Assembly: GCA_963735045.1 (NCBI GenBank)
Contig: CAVTIZ010000003.1
Coordinates: 806,001 to 870,000, forward strand
DNA length: 64,000 bases
Direction: 5' to 3'
Origin: Salsipaludibacter sp963735045
GTDB taxonomy: Bacteria; Actinomycetota; Nitriliruptoria; Nitriliruptorales; Nitriliruptoraceae
The notes beneath the pieces were generated by a model that saw nothing but the letters and a program-made list of their open reading frames with translations, was not told where the DNA came from and did no database searches. A program made the translations under genes and the position numbers. Of this stretch, positions 7,679 through 17,651 are shown one piece after another (position 1 is the stretch's first letter; each line of letters starts with the position of its first letter).

Positions 7679-9436
7679 TCATTCGTCGAGGAGGTAGACG
7701 GGCTCGCGGTAGTAGCGGATGGTGCCGTCGAGCTGGCGGTCACGGAGGTGGTCGTGGAGGTCGCGGTTCTTGGCCTCCAGCGAGCGGTCGTCGCGGAGCC
7801 AGGCCAGCGGCAGGTCGAGGTGGAGCACGCGTCCGGGGACGATGAAGCGGGTGACCCCGGCTGGCAGGAGATGGCCACTGCGGGCGGCGAGCAGCACCTG
7901 CTCGACGGTGAAGGGCGGGAACATGACCAGGGCATCCAGGTCCGGCCAGTCCGTGCGGACCTCGTCGACCCGTCGCTCCATCGTGCGGGCCAGGTCGGCC
8001 ACGCCCAGGCAGGCCCGCGTGACCGACTCGGCCGCATCGAACCGGTTCAGCCCGGTGTCGGCGACCACCACCGCGGCAGCGCCACCCGGTGAGACCAGGG
8101 CACAGACCCCGCCGAGCTCCAGCAGCCGGTCCTGGGCGACCTCGGCCTCGCACTCGACCAGGGTGGTCGCGGCGATCGCGGCGACCGCGGACAGCACGGT
8201 CGACCAGTCGGTGGCGGTGAGGACGTGGCTCCACGTCTCCAGGTCCAGCTCCGGTCCGACCTCCACCACCTGCACCACGACGTGGTGGTGGCCGGCGCGA
8301 CGCATCGCCTCGGACCGGGTGGCGCCGTCCAGGACGACGAAGCGGTCGTCCACCCGGGTCACGATCGGTGGATTGCGCAACACGGCGTCGTCGCCAAGGC
8401 GGCCGGCCAGCAAGGCCACCCGTTCGGGGTCGTGGGCCTCGTGGGGGGTGAGGTCGTGGATGTCGACCACCCGCAGCGGCAGCACGGTGCGTGGGTCACT
8501 GCCGGCCAGCAACTCCACGACCTGGTCGGCGACGGTGGTGGCTGCCGCCTCCTGGGCATCCACCGTCGCGGCCCCGATGTGGGGGGTGGCGACGACGCGC
8601 TCGTGGCGCGCCAGTCGCGAGTCGACCGCCGGCTCCTCGGCGAACACGTCCAGCGCAGCGCCGGCGATGCGTCCCTCGTCCAGGGCCGCCAGCAACGCCC
8701 GTTCGTCCACGACCGCCCCACGCGAGGTGTTGACCAACCATGCGCTGGCCTGCATGTGGGACAGGAACTCCTCGTCGACCAGCCCGGTGGTGGTCTCGGT
8801 GGCGGGCACGTGCAGGCTGACGAAGTCGGCACGGGCCAGCATGTCGGGCAGGTCCATGGCCTCGACGCCGGGTTCGAGCTCCAGCTCGGGGGTCGGCCGT
8901 CGTTGGTTGGCGACCACGTCCATGCCGAAGGCGAGCGCGCGGCTGGCCACGGCCCGCCCGATGCGCCCGAAGCCGACGATGCCCAGGGTCTTGCCGGCCA
9001 GGCCGGTCCCCAGCAGGTCCGACTTCTCCCAGCGGCCGTCCTTGAGGGCCGCATCGGCGCGGGGGACGTTGCGTGCCACGGCCAGGACCAGCGCCATGGT
9101 CAACTCGGCGACCGCGACGGTGTTGGCGTCGGGGCTGTTGACGACCCGGATGCCCTGGTCCAGCGCGGCCTCGACGTCGATGGTGTCCAACCCGGCACCG
9201 GCGCGGGCGATGACCTCGAGGTTGGTGGCACGTGCCAGCACCTCGGCCGGCAGCCGGGTCGCGCTGCGGACCACGATCGCCTCGTAGTCGCCGATGGTGT
9301 CGGCGAGCTCGCCGGGTGACAGGTCGGTGCGGACGTCGACGTCGGCATGCGCGGCCAGGCGTTCGATCCCGACGTCGGCGATGCCGTCGGCGACCAGCAC
9401 GCGGGCGCGTCGATTGGGCCGGTCCGGGGTCCTCAT
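7679..9436 (-). CDS. serA: D-3-phosphoglycerate dehydrogenase fused to a ParB/Srx-fold serine-kinase-like domain
   Basis: 585 residues in two parts. Residues 15-320 form a complete 2-hydroxyacid dehydrogenase of SerA type: ADGIADVGIERL, NAD motif GFGRIG at 155-160, catalytic Arg in NTSRG (236-240), Glu in FAEEP and His in TPHIGA (284-289). It should oxidise 3-phosphoglycerate to phosphohydroxypyruvate, the first step of serine synthesis. The usual ACT/ASB regulatory region is absent. Instead residues 322-549 resemble free-serine kinases of the SerK/SbnI group: PHE at 331-333 aligns with the catalytic Glu region of archaeal SerK, DGATR at 370-374 with DGxxR, TW at 401-402, and the C-terminal GxLLPAGVTRFIVPGR with SerK's terminal motif. 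The GTG/ATG start at 9436 fits the family. It follows ppk1 by 87 bp on the same strand. The second activity is inference from motif order. Confidence 0.85.
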   Translation of the reverse strand: MRTPDRPNRRARVLVADGIADVGIERLAAHADVDVRTDLSPGELADTIGDYEAIVVRSATRLPAEVLARATNLEVIARAGAGLDTIDVEAALDQGIRVVNSPDANTVAVAELTMALVLAVARNVPRADAALKDGRWEKSDLLGTGLAGKTLGIVGFGRIGRAVASRALAFGMDVVANQRRPTPELELEPGVEAMDLPDMLARADFVSLHVPATETTTGLVDEEFLSHMQASAWLVNTSRGAVVDERALLAALDEGRIAGAALDVFAEEPAVDSRLARHERVVATPHIGAATVDAQEAAATTVADQVVELLAGSDPRTVLPLRVVDIHDLTPHEAHDPERVALLAGRLGDDAVLRNPPIVTRVDDRFVVLDGATRSEAMRRAGHHHVVVQVVEVGPELDLETWSHVLTATDWSTVLSAVAAIAATTLVECEAEVAQDRLLELGGVCALVSPGGAAAVVVADTGLNRFDAAESVTRACLGVADLARTMERRVDEVRTDWPDLDALVMFPPFTVEQVLLAARSGHLLPAGVTRFIVPGRVLHLDLPLAWLRDDRSLEAKNRDLHDHLRDRQLDGTIRYYREPVYLLDE

Positions 9437-9522
9437 GCAGCCTCCAACGTCACCGCGCCATGGTCACGGCAGTCACCGCACGGTGGCCCACGCGGCGCCC
9501 ACGATAGGGCTCGGCGTGCCCG

Positions 9523-11577
9523 TCACCCGGCTGCGCGCTCCACGGCCGCCCGGGCGAGCCGTTCCTGGACGTTGCGGGGGGCCGGGTCGTCCGGCGCCAC
9601 GCGCGTCCAGGTGCCGTCGCCCGCCAGCGTCCACGACAGGGCCTCGTCGGCCAGCAGCTCGTCCAGCACCTCGTCAAGCCGGGTCCGTAGCGCCGGGTCC
9701 TCGACGGGCACGACCGCCTCGACCCGGTTGTCGAGGTTGCGCGGCATCAGGTCGGCGGATCCGATCAGGTACGCGCCGACGTCCGGGTCGTCACCGAATC
9801 GGTAGATCCGGGAGTGCTCCAGGACCGACCCCACGATCGAGCGCACGTGGATGCCCTCCGACAGGCCGGGCACGCACGGCCGCAGGCAGCAGATGGTGCG
9901 AACCACCAGGTCGACCCGGGCGCCGGCGGCCGCGGCGTCGTAGAGCGCCTCGATCACCTCGACGTGCGACAGGTGGTTGACCTTGATGGTGATGCGGCCA
10001 CCGTCGTGGGCCTGGGATGCGATCAGTTCCAGCAGGCGGGGTCGCAACGTCGTCGGCGCGACGAGCAGGTGGGCGGGTTCGAGGTCGCGGCTCTGGCCGG
10101 TCAACATGTTGAACAGGTGCCCGAGGTCGTCGGTGATGGCCTCGTCGGCCGTGAACAGCCCGAGGTCCTCGTAGGCCCGTGCCGTGCTCGGGTTGTAGTT
10201 GCCCGTGGCCACGTGGCCGTAGCGGCGGATCACCCCGTCGCCGTCCTCGCGCACGACCAGCAGGGTCTTGGTGTGGGTCTTGAGGTCGACGAACCCGAAC
10301 ACGACGTGGACCCCGGCCTCCTCCAGCTCACGCGCCCATTCGATGTTGGCCTCCTCGTCGAAGCGGGCCTTGAGCTCGACCAGCACGACGACCTGTTTGC
10401 CCTCGTCGGCGGCCCGGATGATCGCCTCGACCACCGGCGAGTCGCCCGAGGTGCGGTACAGCGTCTGCTTGATGGCCAGGACCTGCGGGTCGACGGCGGC
10501 CCGTTCCAGGAAGCGCAGCGTCGACGTGGCGAAGGACTCGTAGGGATGCTGGACCAGCACGTCGCGTTCGCGCAGGACGGCGAACAGGTCGTCGTCGTTG
10601 AATCCCGGCAGGTCCACCGGCGGATGCGGGGGGTGTCGCAGGTCGGGGCGGTCGAGGTCGTGGAGTTCGTCCAGCGCCCCGAGGTCCAGCGGCCCGTCGG
10701 CGACGTAGACGTCCTCGTCGTGGAGGCCGAGCTCGTCGGTCAGCCAGTCGCGCAGGTCCGACGGCATGTCGGTGTCGACCTCCAGGCGCAGGGCACGCCC
10801 GAAGCGCCGCTCCTGGATCTCGCTCGCCACGGTCTCGAGCAGGTCGTCGACCTCCACGTCCTCGACGTCGTAGTCGGCGTTGCGGGTGACCCGGAAGGGA
10901 TGGCAGGCCCGGGGCGTGCGGCCGGGGAACAGCCGGTCGAGGTGGGCGCCGATGACCTCCTCGACCCACACGAACCGGTCATCGTTGCCGTCGCCAGCGG
11001 TGACGTGGAGGAGTCGGTCCAGCTGGCCCGGGACCTTGACCCGGGCGAAGGCAGGTCCGTCACCGTCGAGCAGCACGCCGATCGACAGGCTCAGGTCGGA
11101 GATGAACGGGAAGGGGTGGGCGGGCCCGACGGCCAACGGGGTCAGGACCGGGAAGATGCGACGATCGAACTCGTCGGTCAGGTCCGCCTGCTCGTCGGTG
11201 GTGAGGTCACCCCAGTCGACGACCCGGATCCCCGCGTCCGCCAGGGCCGGTCGCAGGTCGTCCTCCCACAGGGACCGTTGGGTACGGGCGAGGGTGCGGA
11301 AGCGCTCGCGGAGTGCGTCGATCTCCTCACCCGGGGGTCGACCGCCGCGCGACCGCGTGTCCAGCCCGGCCGCCAACTGGTCGGTGAGTCCGGCCACGCG
11401 GACCCGGAAGAACTCGTCGGTCAGGGTCGTGAAGAACGCGCAGAACCGGACGCGGTCGAGCAGCGGCTGGCGCTCGTCGGCGGCCATGGCCAACACACGG
11501 GCCTGGTAGGCCAGTTCGGAGGCCTGGCGGTCGAAGTAGCGTGGCTCGTCCTCGTCCCTCGCCGCGTTCGGGGACAC
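9523..11577 (-). CDS. ppk1: Polyphosphate kinase 1 (N-terminus disturbed by an apparent frameshift)
   Basis: The enzyme reversibly transfers the gamma phosphate of ATP to inorganic polyphosphate. From GTG 11577 it is about 684 residues, the normal PPK1 length. The N-terminal helical domain starts at RYFDRQASELAYQARVL; both catalytic histidines are visible, in YGHVATGNYN and in EHSRIYRF, together with KTHTKTLLVVRE and a NHLSH segment. No ribosome-binding site precedes GTG 11577. A much better start, GTG at 11776 with GGGAGG five bases before it, lies in another frame and would read into the ppk1 frame if one G of the G4 run at 11570-11573 were removed, giving roughly a 750-residue protein with a repetitive tail. 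The gene lies between yihY and serA on the same strand. Confidence 0.9.
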   Translation of the reverse strand: MSPNAARDEDEPRYFDRQASELAYQARVLAMAADERQPLLDRVRFCAFFTTLTDEFFRVRVAGLTDQLAAGLDTRSRGGRPPGEEIDALRERFRTLARTQRSLWEDDLRPALADAGIRVVDWGDLTTDEQADLTDEFDRRIFPVLTPLAVGPAHPFPFISDLSLSIGVLLDGDGPAFARVKVPGQLDRLLHVTAGDGNDDRFVWVEEVIGAHLDRLFPGRTPRACHPFRVTRNADYDVEDVEVDDLLETVASEIQERRFGRALRLEVDTDMPSDLRDWLTDELGLHDEDVYVADGPLDLGALDELHDLDRPDLRHPPHPPVDLPGFNDDDLFAVLRERDVLVQHPYESFATSTLRFLERAAVDPQVLAIKQTLYRTSGDSPVVEAIIRAADEGKQVVVLVELKARFDEEANIEWARELEEAGVHVVFGFVDLKTHTKTLLVVREDGDGVIRRYGHVATGNYNPSTARAYEDLGLFTADEAITDDLGHLFNMLTGQSRDLEPAHLLVAPTTLRPRLLELIASQAHDGGRITIKVNHLSHVEVIEALYDAAAAGARVDLVVRTICCLRPCVPGLSEGIHVRSIVGSVLEHSRIYRFGDDPDVGAYLIGSADLMPRNLDNRVEAVVPVEDPALRTRLDEVLDELLADEALSWTLAGDGTWTRVAPDDPAPRNVQERLARAAVERAAG

Positions 11578-11670
11578 CCGGCACGATCGGGACCGTGGCG
11601 TGCCCCGGTCGCGTCGTGGCCGGTGAGGTGAAGCGCCCGTACTCGTCGCGGACGGGACCCGTGCCCCCCG

Positions 11671-11730
11671 CCCCGGCCGTCGCCTCCCCGGTCGTCGCCT
11701 CCCCGGTCGTCGCCTCCCCGGTCGTTGCTT
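11671..11730. repeat. 15-bp tandem repeat, four copies
   Basis: Units CCCCGGTCGTCGCCT at 11671, 11686, 11701 and 11716, the first and last with one to three changes. In the frame of the ribosome-binding-site-supported start at 11776 they encode a Gly-Glu-Ala-Thr-Thr repeat ahead of polyphosphate kinase. Copy number may vary between strains. Confidence 0.9.
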
Positions 11731-11869
11731 CCCCGGACCTGACATCGCTCGGGCTCTCGTCCGTGTGTTCGGTCACCGCTGCCTCCCGCATCCGTCGTCG
11801 TGGCCTCGCCAGCGTGCGACCCCGCCGCCCGGGCTGCCCGGACGGTCGGCCGCCCCGGACGCCCCGGGG

Positions 11870-12814
11870 TCAGGCCGGGCCATAGGGTTCGGCCACGTCG
11901 CCGGTGGGCCACAGCTTCTCGATCTCGGCGTTGAACTCGGCCCCGACCAGCACGGCGATGCTGCTGGCGTAGATCCACAGCAGCAGCACGAGCGGGGCGG
12001 CCAGCCCGCGGAAGGTGTCGTCGGTGGAGAACGTCGCGAGCTCGCTGGTGTAGATCCGGATGGCCGCGCTGGCCAGGACCCACATCACCAGGGCGAGCAC
12101 CGCCCCCGGCAGGTCACGACGCCACGGTGTCTGTCGTCCGGGAGCCACGTGGTAGACGGTCGCCAGCGCGCCCACCCCGACCAGCACCACCCCGGGCCAG
12201 TACGCCAGGGTCCAGAACCGCGACAGCGACGGGTCCGCGCCCAGGTTGGCCAGCAGCGTCACGGCGAGGTTGGGTCCGATCACCAACAGGGGCAGCACCA
12301 GCACGGTGGCGACCACGGCGAGCAGCGTCAACAGCAGTGCGAGCCCGCGTCGTCGCCACGCGGTCCGGTGGTCGTCGAGGTCGTAGGCCGTCACGACCGT
12401 GCGCAACAACACGTTGGCCGAGCGTGACGCCGACCACAGCGTCAGCACGATCCCGACCGACAGGACGTCACGGCGTCCGTTGGCCAGCAGTTCGGAGACC
12501 GGGGCCGTGAGCACCTCCTGCACCGTCGACGTCGACAGGAACGTGGCCAGCGCGTCGAGGATCCCCTGTTGCAGCTCGGCGACCTCTGCGTCGGGCAGCC
12601 CGTCCACCAGGAACCCGACCGATCCGAAGACCACCAGCAACAGCGGCGGGAGGGACAGCAGGATGTAGAAGGCCATCTCGGCGGCCAGGTTGGGGACCTG
12701 GTCGTCGAGGCTGTCGAACGCGGTGCGCACGGTCAGCCGGCGTGCCCCGGCCACCCAGCCGTGCGCGTCGTCGTCCGGGAGTGCGGCGCGTTCCAGTCGG
12801 TCCGCGAGACTCAT
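11870..12814 (-). CDS. YihY/virulence factor BrkB family membrane protein
   Basis: About 314 residues with six to seven hydrophobic segments, for example FYILLSLPPLLLVVFGSVGFL, LLLTLLAVVATVLVLPLLVI and LAAPLVLLLWIYASSIAVLVGAEFN (each shown in part). The MAFYILLSLPP opening and the final LLWIYxSSxAVLVGAEFNAE segment are the family signature. Its function is not settled; it was once called ribonuclease BN by mistake. The ATG at 12814 opens a natural cytoplasmic N-terminus; longer frames run antisense to hisD. It is divergent from hisD and lies upstream of ppk1. Confidence 0.85.
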   Translation of the reverse strand: MSLADRLERAALPDDDAHGWVAGARRLTVRTAFDSLDDQVPNLAAEMAFYILLSLPPLLLVVFGSVGFLVDGLPDAEVAELQQGILDALATFLSTSTVQEVLTAPVSELLANGRRDVLSVGIVLTLWSASRSANVLLRTVVTAYDLDDHRTAWRRRGLALLLTLLAVVATVLVLPLLVIGPNLAVTLLANLGADPSLSRFWTLAYWPGVVLVGVGALATVYHVAPGRQTPWRRDLPGAVLALVMWVLASAAIRIYTSELATFSTDDTFRGLAAPLVLLLWIYASSIAVLVGAEFNAEIEKLWPTGDVAEPYGPA

Positions 12815-12970
12815 TCGGTCGGTGACCCCTCGACCCGTCGGTGGGGGGTGTGGGTGCGCGGGACGCGGGTCACGGGGGGCTCCGGGAGGTGGACGGTGGG
12901 GAGGCGAACGGCGTGACGGGAGGCGCAGCGTAGGACGCCGGGCACCGACGGGACGACGCCGACCGGGAAG

Positions 12971-12976
12971 TACGCT
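12971..12976 (+). promoter_or_regulatory. Putative -10 element of hisD
   Basis: TACGCT matches TAnnnT and sits 61 bp before hisD in the 223-bp spacer shared with the divergent YihY gene. No good -35 was seen; the rest of the spacer shows nothing else. Confidence 0.35.
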
Positions 12977-13037
12977 CCGTGGCCCGCGCCCGTCGCCGGC
13001 GCGGGTCTTCGTCGCCGACGCCCCGCCGGATGTCGCC

Positions 13038-14354
13038 ATGCCCACGCCCCGCCTGACCCGGATCGACGCGCCCGACCCGAGCGAGTTGCCCGCGGTGCTC
13101 CCGCGACCGCGCATCGACCTGTCCTCGGCACGCCGAGGAGTCGAGGAGACCATCGCCGCCGTCCGGGAACGTGGCGACGCCGCCGTCGCCGAGCACAACG
13201 AGCGCTTCGACGGCCAGGGTCGCCGCGACATGCGTGTGCCCGCCGAGGTCCTGGCCCGGGCCCTGTCGGACCTCGACCCGGACCTGCGGGCTGCCCTGGA
13301 ACGTGCCGCCGACCAGGTGCGGTGGTTCCACGAGCGAGCCCGGCCCGTCGACTGGTCCGACGAGCGCGACGGCGCCCGGATGGGCCAGTGGCACCGCCCG
13401 GTCCAGCGGGCCGGCATCTACGTGCCCGGTGGCAAGGCCGCCTACCCGTCCACCGTGGTCATGACGGTGGTCCCGGCACAGGTCGCCGGGGTCGAGTCGC
13501 TGGTGCTGTGCACGCCACCCACCGGTCCCGGGGGCTGGCCCAATCGGACGATCCTGGCCACCGCCGCCCTGCTGGGCGTCACCGACGTCGTGGCGGCCGG
13601 TGGCGCCCAGGCCGTGGCCGCGATGGCGTTGGGCACCGAGTCCATGGCCCCCGTCGACGTCGTGGTGGGGCCGGGCAACCTGTACGTGTCGTTGGCCAAG
13701 CAACGGTTGGCGTCGGAGGGGGAGATCGGCATCGACGGCTACTTCGGTCCCACGGAGGTGGCGATCGTCGCCGACGACACCGCGGACCCCCGGCTGGTGG
13801 CCGCCGACCTCGTCGCCCAGGCCGAGCACGACGAGTTGGCCACGTGCCTGCTCGTGACCACCGACCCCGACCTGGTCGACCGGGTCGAGGAGGCCCTCGA
13901 GCACGAGGTCGGGGCGACCCGTCACGTCGAGCGCGTCGAGGCTGCCCTGGCCGGCCAGGGCACGGCCATCGTCGTCGACGACGTCGACGCGGCGGTGGTC
14001 GTGGCCGAGCAGTTCGCCGCCGAGCACCTCGAGGTCCACACCCGGGACGCCCAGCGCGTCGCCGAACGGATCCGCTACGCCGGCACCACCTTCATCGGGG
14101 CCGACACGCCCGTGTCGCTGGGCGACTACGCCTCGGGACCCAACCACTCGCTGCCGACGTCGGGCACGGCGCGGTTCACCGGTGGGCTGTCGACGGCGTC
14201 GTTCATGGTGCCCGTCAACTGGGTCGCCTACGACGGTGACAGCCTGGCCGAACTCGCACCCACCGTGCTGGCGCTGTCGGCGGCCGAGGACCTCCCGGCC
14301 CACGGACGCGCCGTGTCGATCCGCCTCGACGACGCCGGGGGAGCGGACTCGTGA
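13038..14354 (+). CDS. hisD: Histidinol dehydrogenase
   Basis: 438 residues; a zinc enzyme that oxidises histidinol to histidine in two NAD-dependent steps, the last reactions of the pathway. Family features in order are IYVPGGKAAYPSTVVM, the GPGNLYVSLAKQ loop, EIGIDGYFGPTE, the zinc-ligand AEHDE segment, and the C-terminal GDYASGPNHSLPTSGTAR region (in part). The start at ATG 13038 gives the usual MPTPRLTRID opening. Its stop overlaps the GTG of hisC by 4 bp, so the two are coupled. It starts the first his block. Confidence 0.95.
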   Translation: MPTPRLTRIDAPDPSELPAVLPRPRIDLSSARRGVEETIAAVRERGDAAVAEHNERFDGQGRRDMRVPAEVLARALSDLDPDLRAALERAADQVRWFHERARPVDWSDERDGARMGQWHRPVQRAGIYVPGGKAAYPSTVVMTVVPAQVAGVESLVLCTPPTGPGGWPNRTILATAALLGVTDVVAAGGAQAVAAMALGTESMAPVDVVVGPGNLYVSLAKQRLASEGEIGIDGYFGPTEVAIVADDTADPRLVAADLVAQAEHDELATCLLVTTDPDLVDRVEEALEHEVGATRHVERVEAALAGQGTAIVVDDVDAAVVVAEQFAAEHLEVHTRDAQRVAERIRYAGTTFIGADTPVSLGDYASGPNHSLPTSGTARFTGGLSTASFMVPVNWVAYDGDSLAELAPTVLALSAAEDLPAHGRAVSIRLDDAGGADS

Positions 14355-15475
14355 CCCCACCCGCCCGCCCCGACGACAGTGGTGACCCAGCGCCGGACCC
14401 CGACCCGCCGGTGGTGCGCACGCCGGTGCGCACGGACCTGGCGGACCTGGTGCCCTATGGCGCGCCGCAGTTGGACGTCCCGGTTCGGCTCAACACCAAC
14501 GAGACCGCCGAGCGACCACCCGAGACCTTCCTGGCCGAGGTCGGACGGCGGATCCAGTCCCTGGACCTCAACCGCTACCCGGACCGACGCCACACCCGGC
14601 TGCGGGAACTGCTGGCCGCGCGGGTCGACCTCGACGTGACCGGGACCTGGGCCGCCAACGGGTCCAACGAGGTACTGGCCCAGATCCTGCAGGCCTACGG
14701 GGGGGTGGGTCGCACGCTGGTCACCGTCCGACCGGGCTATTCGATGTACCCGGTGCTGGCGCGGGTGACCGCCACGTCGTTCGTCGAGGTCGACCTCGAC
14801 GAGGACTTCACGTGGTCGGACCGGGTCGTGGACGACCTGGCCGCGGCCGGAGGCGACGTGGTGTTCGTGGCCAACCCCAACAACCCGACCGGCCTGCGGA
14901 TCCCGGCCGAGCGACTGCGCGCCGTGCACGACGCCGTGGCGCCGGCCCTGGTGGTCGTCGACGAGGCCTACGTCGAGTTCGGCGGCGCCTCGGTGGTGGA
15001 CCACGTGGGCGACTGGGACCGCCTGGTGGTCTCGCGCACCTTCTCCAAGGCGTTCCGGTTGGCCGGGTTGCGACTGGGCTACCTGCACGGGCCGGACTGG
15101 GTGGTCGACGACCTCCGCCGCGTCCGCCTGCCCTACCACCTCGATGCCATCAAGCAGGTCGCGGCCGAGGTCGCCCTGGAACACGAGCAGGCCTTCCTCG
15201 GCCACCGCGCCCGGGTGGCCGCCGAGCGCGAACGGATCCGGTCGGCCCTGTCCGCCATGGACGACGTCGCGGTGTGGCCGTCGGACGCCAACTTCCTGCT
15301 GTTCCGCGTCCCCGACGCCGGCGCCGTGTTCACCGCCCTGCTGGACCGGGGCGTGCTGGTGCGTGACTTCTCCACGGCGCCACGGCTGGACGGCTGCCTG
15401 CGGGTGACCATCGGCACGGAGGCGGACAACGACGAGTTCCTGGCCGCCCTGGCCGACGTCTGCGCCGGCGACTGA
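14351..15475 (+). CDS. hisC: Histidinol-phosphate aminotransferase
   Basis: 374 residues, a class-II PLP aminotransferase that makes histidinol phosphate from imidazole acetol phosphate and glutamate. Motifs: RLNTNETAERPP, ANGSNEVLAQIL, ANPNNPTGLRI, VVDEAYVEFGG, and the PLP lysine in SRTFSKAFRLAGLRLGY. It begins with a GTG inside the end of hisD. In actinobacteria HisC can also serve aromatic amino acids. It is followed by a small membrane protein gene and then hisB. Confidence 0.95.
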   Translation: MTPPARPDDSGDPAPDPDPPVVRTPVRTDLADLVPYGAPQLDVPVRLNTNETAERPPETFLAEVGRRIQSLDLNRYPDRRHTRLRELLAARVDLDVTGTWAANGSNEVLAQILQAYGGVGRTLVTVRPGYSMYPVLARVTATSFVEVDLDEDFTWSDRVVDDLAAAGGDVVFVANPNNPTGLRIPAERLRAVHDAVAPALVVVDEAYVEFGGASVVDHVGDWDRLVVSRTFSKAFRLAGLRLGYLHGPDWVVDDLRRVRLPYHLDAIKQVAAEVALEHEQAFLGHRARVAAERERIRSALSAMDDVAVWPSDANFLLFRVPDAGAVFTALLDRGVLVRDFSTAPRLDGCLRVTIGTEADNDEFLAALADVCAGD

Positions 15476-15538
15476 CGGCCCGCGCGCAGCCCGCCCCTTC
15501 CCCGTCCGTCCTCCGTCCACGACGATCGAGTCGCCGAG

Positions 15539-16216
15539 ATGCCCGAGCGTGACGACACCGACGAGCTGCCCCCCGTCACCGCGCCGCTGCCACCGCCCGG
15601 GGGCGGGCCCGCGGCGCGTCCCGAACCCCCGCCGACATCGGACCCGGACCCGACGGAGGCGATCACCCAGGGGGTCCCGGGCGGTCGGTCGGATCCCCGG
15701 GACGGTGCGTCCCGTGACCGGACCGAGCAACCCGCCGAGACCGGCCGCTCGGCGGGGCGGGCCGGGCGGTCGTCCGGACCGACCCCCGCTGCCGGATCCG
15801 GCTCGCGCGCCGACCCGACGTCGGCGGCCGGCGCGACCGCGTCGGCCGCTCGGCCACACCGGTTCGGGCCCGCGCGGCGACGTGCGCTGTTGTGGGACGC
15901 CGGGTGGTGCGCCGTGACCGGACTCGTGCTGCTGGTCCTGTGGGCCTCCGACCGCCCCGTCGCCGTCCTGCCGGACTGGGCCTCGCCGGTCACCGGGGTC
16001 GCGGTGGTGGTGTGGGCCGGGGTCCTGGTGGCCGTCGCCGCCGGCGGGGTCGGTCGACCGGCCACGGCGCTCGTGGGGGCCATCAACCTGCTGGTGGGCA
16101 GCGCCATCGTGGCATGGGGCTGGCTCGACCTGGACGTGCCGACGCTGGTCGTGGTCCTGGCCGCCCAGGTGGTCGGGTTCGGGCTGGTGCAGGTGTTGGC
16201 CAGCGTGCGACGCTGA
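15539..16216 (+). CDS. Hypothetical membrane protein in the his block
   Basis: 225 residues, not recognised. The first 110 residues are rich in Pro, Asp, Arg and Gly and look disordered; the remainder holds four hydrophobic segments, such as GLVLLVLWASD, GVAVVVWAGVLVAVAAGG, LVGAINLLVGSAIVAWGWL and LVVVLAAQVVGFGLVQVL. It sits 63 bp after hisC and 124 bp before hisB on the same strand. Positional company with his genes does not prove a link. It is the only non-his gene of the hisD-hisH run. Confidence 0.65.
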   Translation: MPERDDTDELPPVTAPLPPPGGGPAARPEPPPTSDPDPTEAITQGVPGGRSDPRDGASRDRTEQPAETGRSAGRAGRSSGPTPAAGSGSRADPTSAAGATASAARPHRFGPARRRALLWDAGWCAVTGLVLLVLWASDRPVAVLPDWASPVTGVAVVVWAGVLVAVAAGGVGRPATALVGAINLLVGSAIVAWGWLDLDVPTLVVVLAAQVVGFGLVQVLASVRR

Positions 16217-16340
16217 CCGGCCCGATCGGGGCCCCGCAGGCCAGCTCGACCCGGGCCGTGCGGGCCAGCGGGATTGGGGGCCTGCAGGGGTGGGACGGTA
16301 ACGTCCGCGCTGGCCCACGACCCCACCGAGCGGAGCACGG

Positions 16341-16924
<584 letters not shown>

Positions 16925-16928
<4 letters not shown>

Positions 16929-17626
16929 CGTCGCCGGCCCCCACGGCGAGCGCGGGACCAGGAGGGGGCGTGCGACCCTCGGTCCCTCGTCGGCGCGTCG
17001 CGGTCCTGGACTACGGCGCCGGCAACGTCCGCTCGGCGACCCGGGGCTTCGACGCCGCCGGGGCCGAGGCCATCGTGACCGCCGACGCGGCCGAGGCCGA
17101 CGCCGCCGACGTGCTGGTGGTGCCGGGTGTGGGCCACATCCGCTCGTGCCTGGACAGCCTCCGTCGCAGTGGGCTGGTCGGCGTCCTCGAGGACTGGATC
17201 GTGCGCCAGCGCCCGATCTTCGGGATCTGCGTCGGCATGCAACTGCTCTACGAGCACTCCGAGGAGGGCGACACGACCGGACTCGGGCTGCTGCCCGGCA
17301 CGGTGCGGCGTTTCGCACCCGGCGTGACCGTGCCGCACATGGGCTGGGACGTCGTCACCCCGACCGAGGACGCGGTCGACGACCCCCTGCTGGCCGGGGT
17401 GGCGGGCCAGCGGTGCTACTTCGTGCACAGCTACTTCGCGGTCCCCGACGACCCGGGCCATGTCGTGGCCACGTGTGACCACGGGGCCGCGACCGGCTTC
17501 CCGTGCGTGGTCCGGGAGGGCAGCGTCACCGGCACGCAGTTCCATCCGGAGAAGTCCGGGGTCGTCGGACAGCGGCTGTTGGAGAACTGGTTGGCGATGC
17601 TGCCCGGGGATGCCGGCGCGGCATGA
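16925..17626 (+). CDS. hisH: Imidazole glycerol phosphate synthase, glutamine amidotransferase subunit
   Basis: About 233 residues from a GTG overlapping the hisB stop. Provides ammonia from glutamine to HisF. The class-I amidotransferase triad is clear: Cys in FGICVGMQLLYE, His and Glu in TQFHPEKSG. A second GTG at 16969 would remove a 15-residue low-complexity start and is possible, because the family core begins at RVAVLDYGAGNVRS. HisF, its partner, lies 6.4 kb downstream rather than next to it. Confidence 0.93.
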
Positions 17627-17651
17627 CTCGGGGTTGGACCGGCGCGGGTCG

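Noticed and set aside
7381..8037. A minus-strand frame that runs through the 75-bp repeats into serA
   Set aside because: It overlaps the kinase-like domain of serA in another frame and has no start signal of its own; the array is treated as non-coding.
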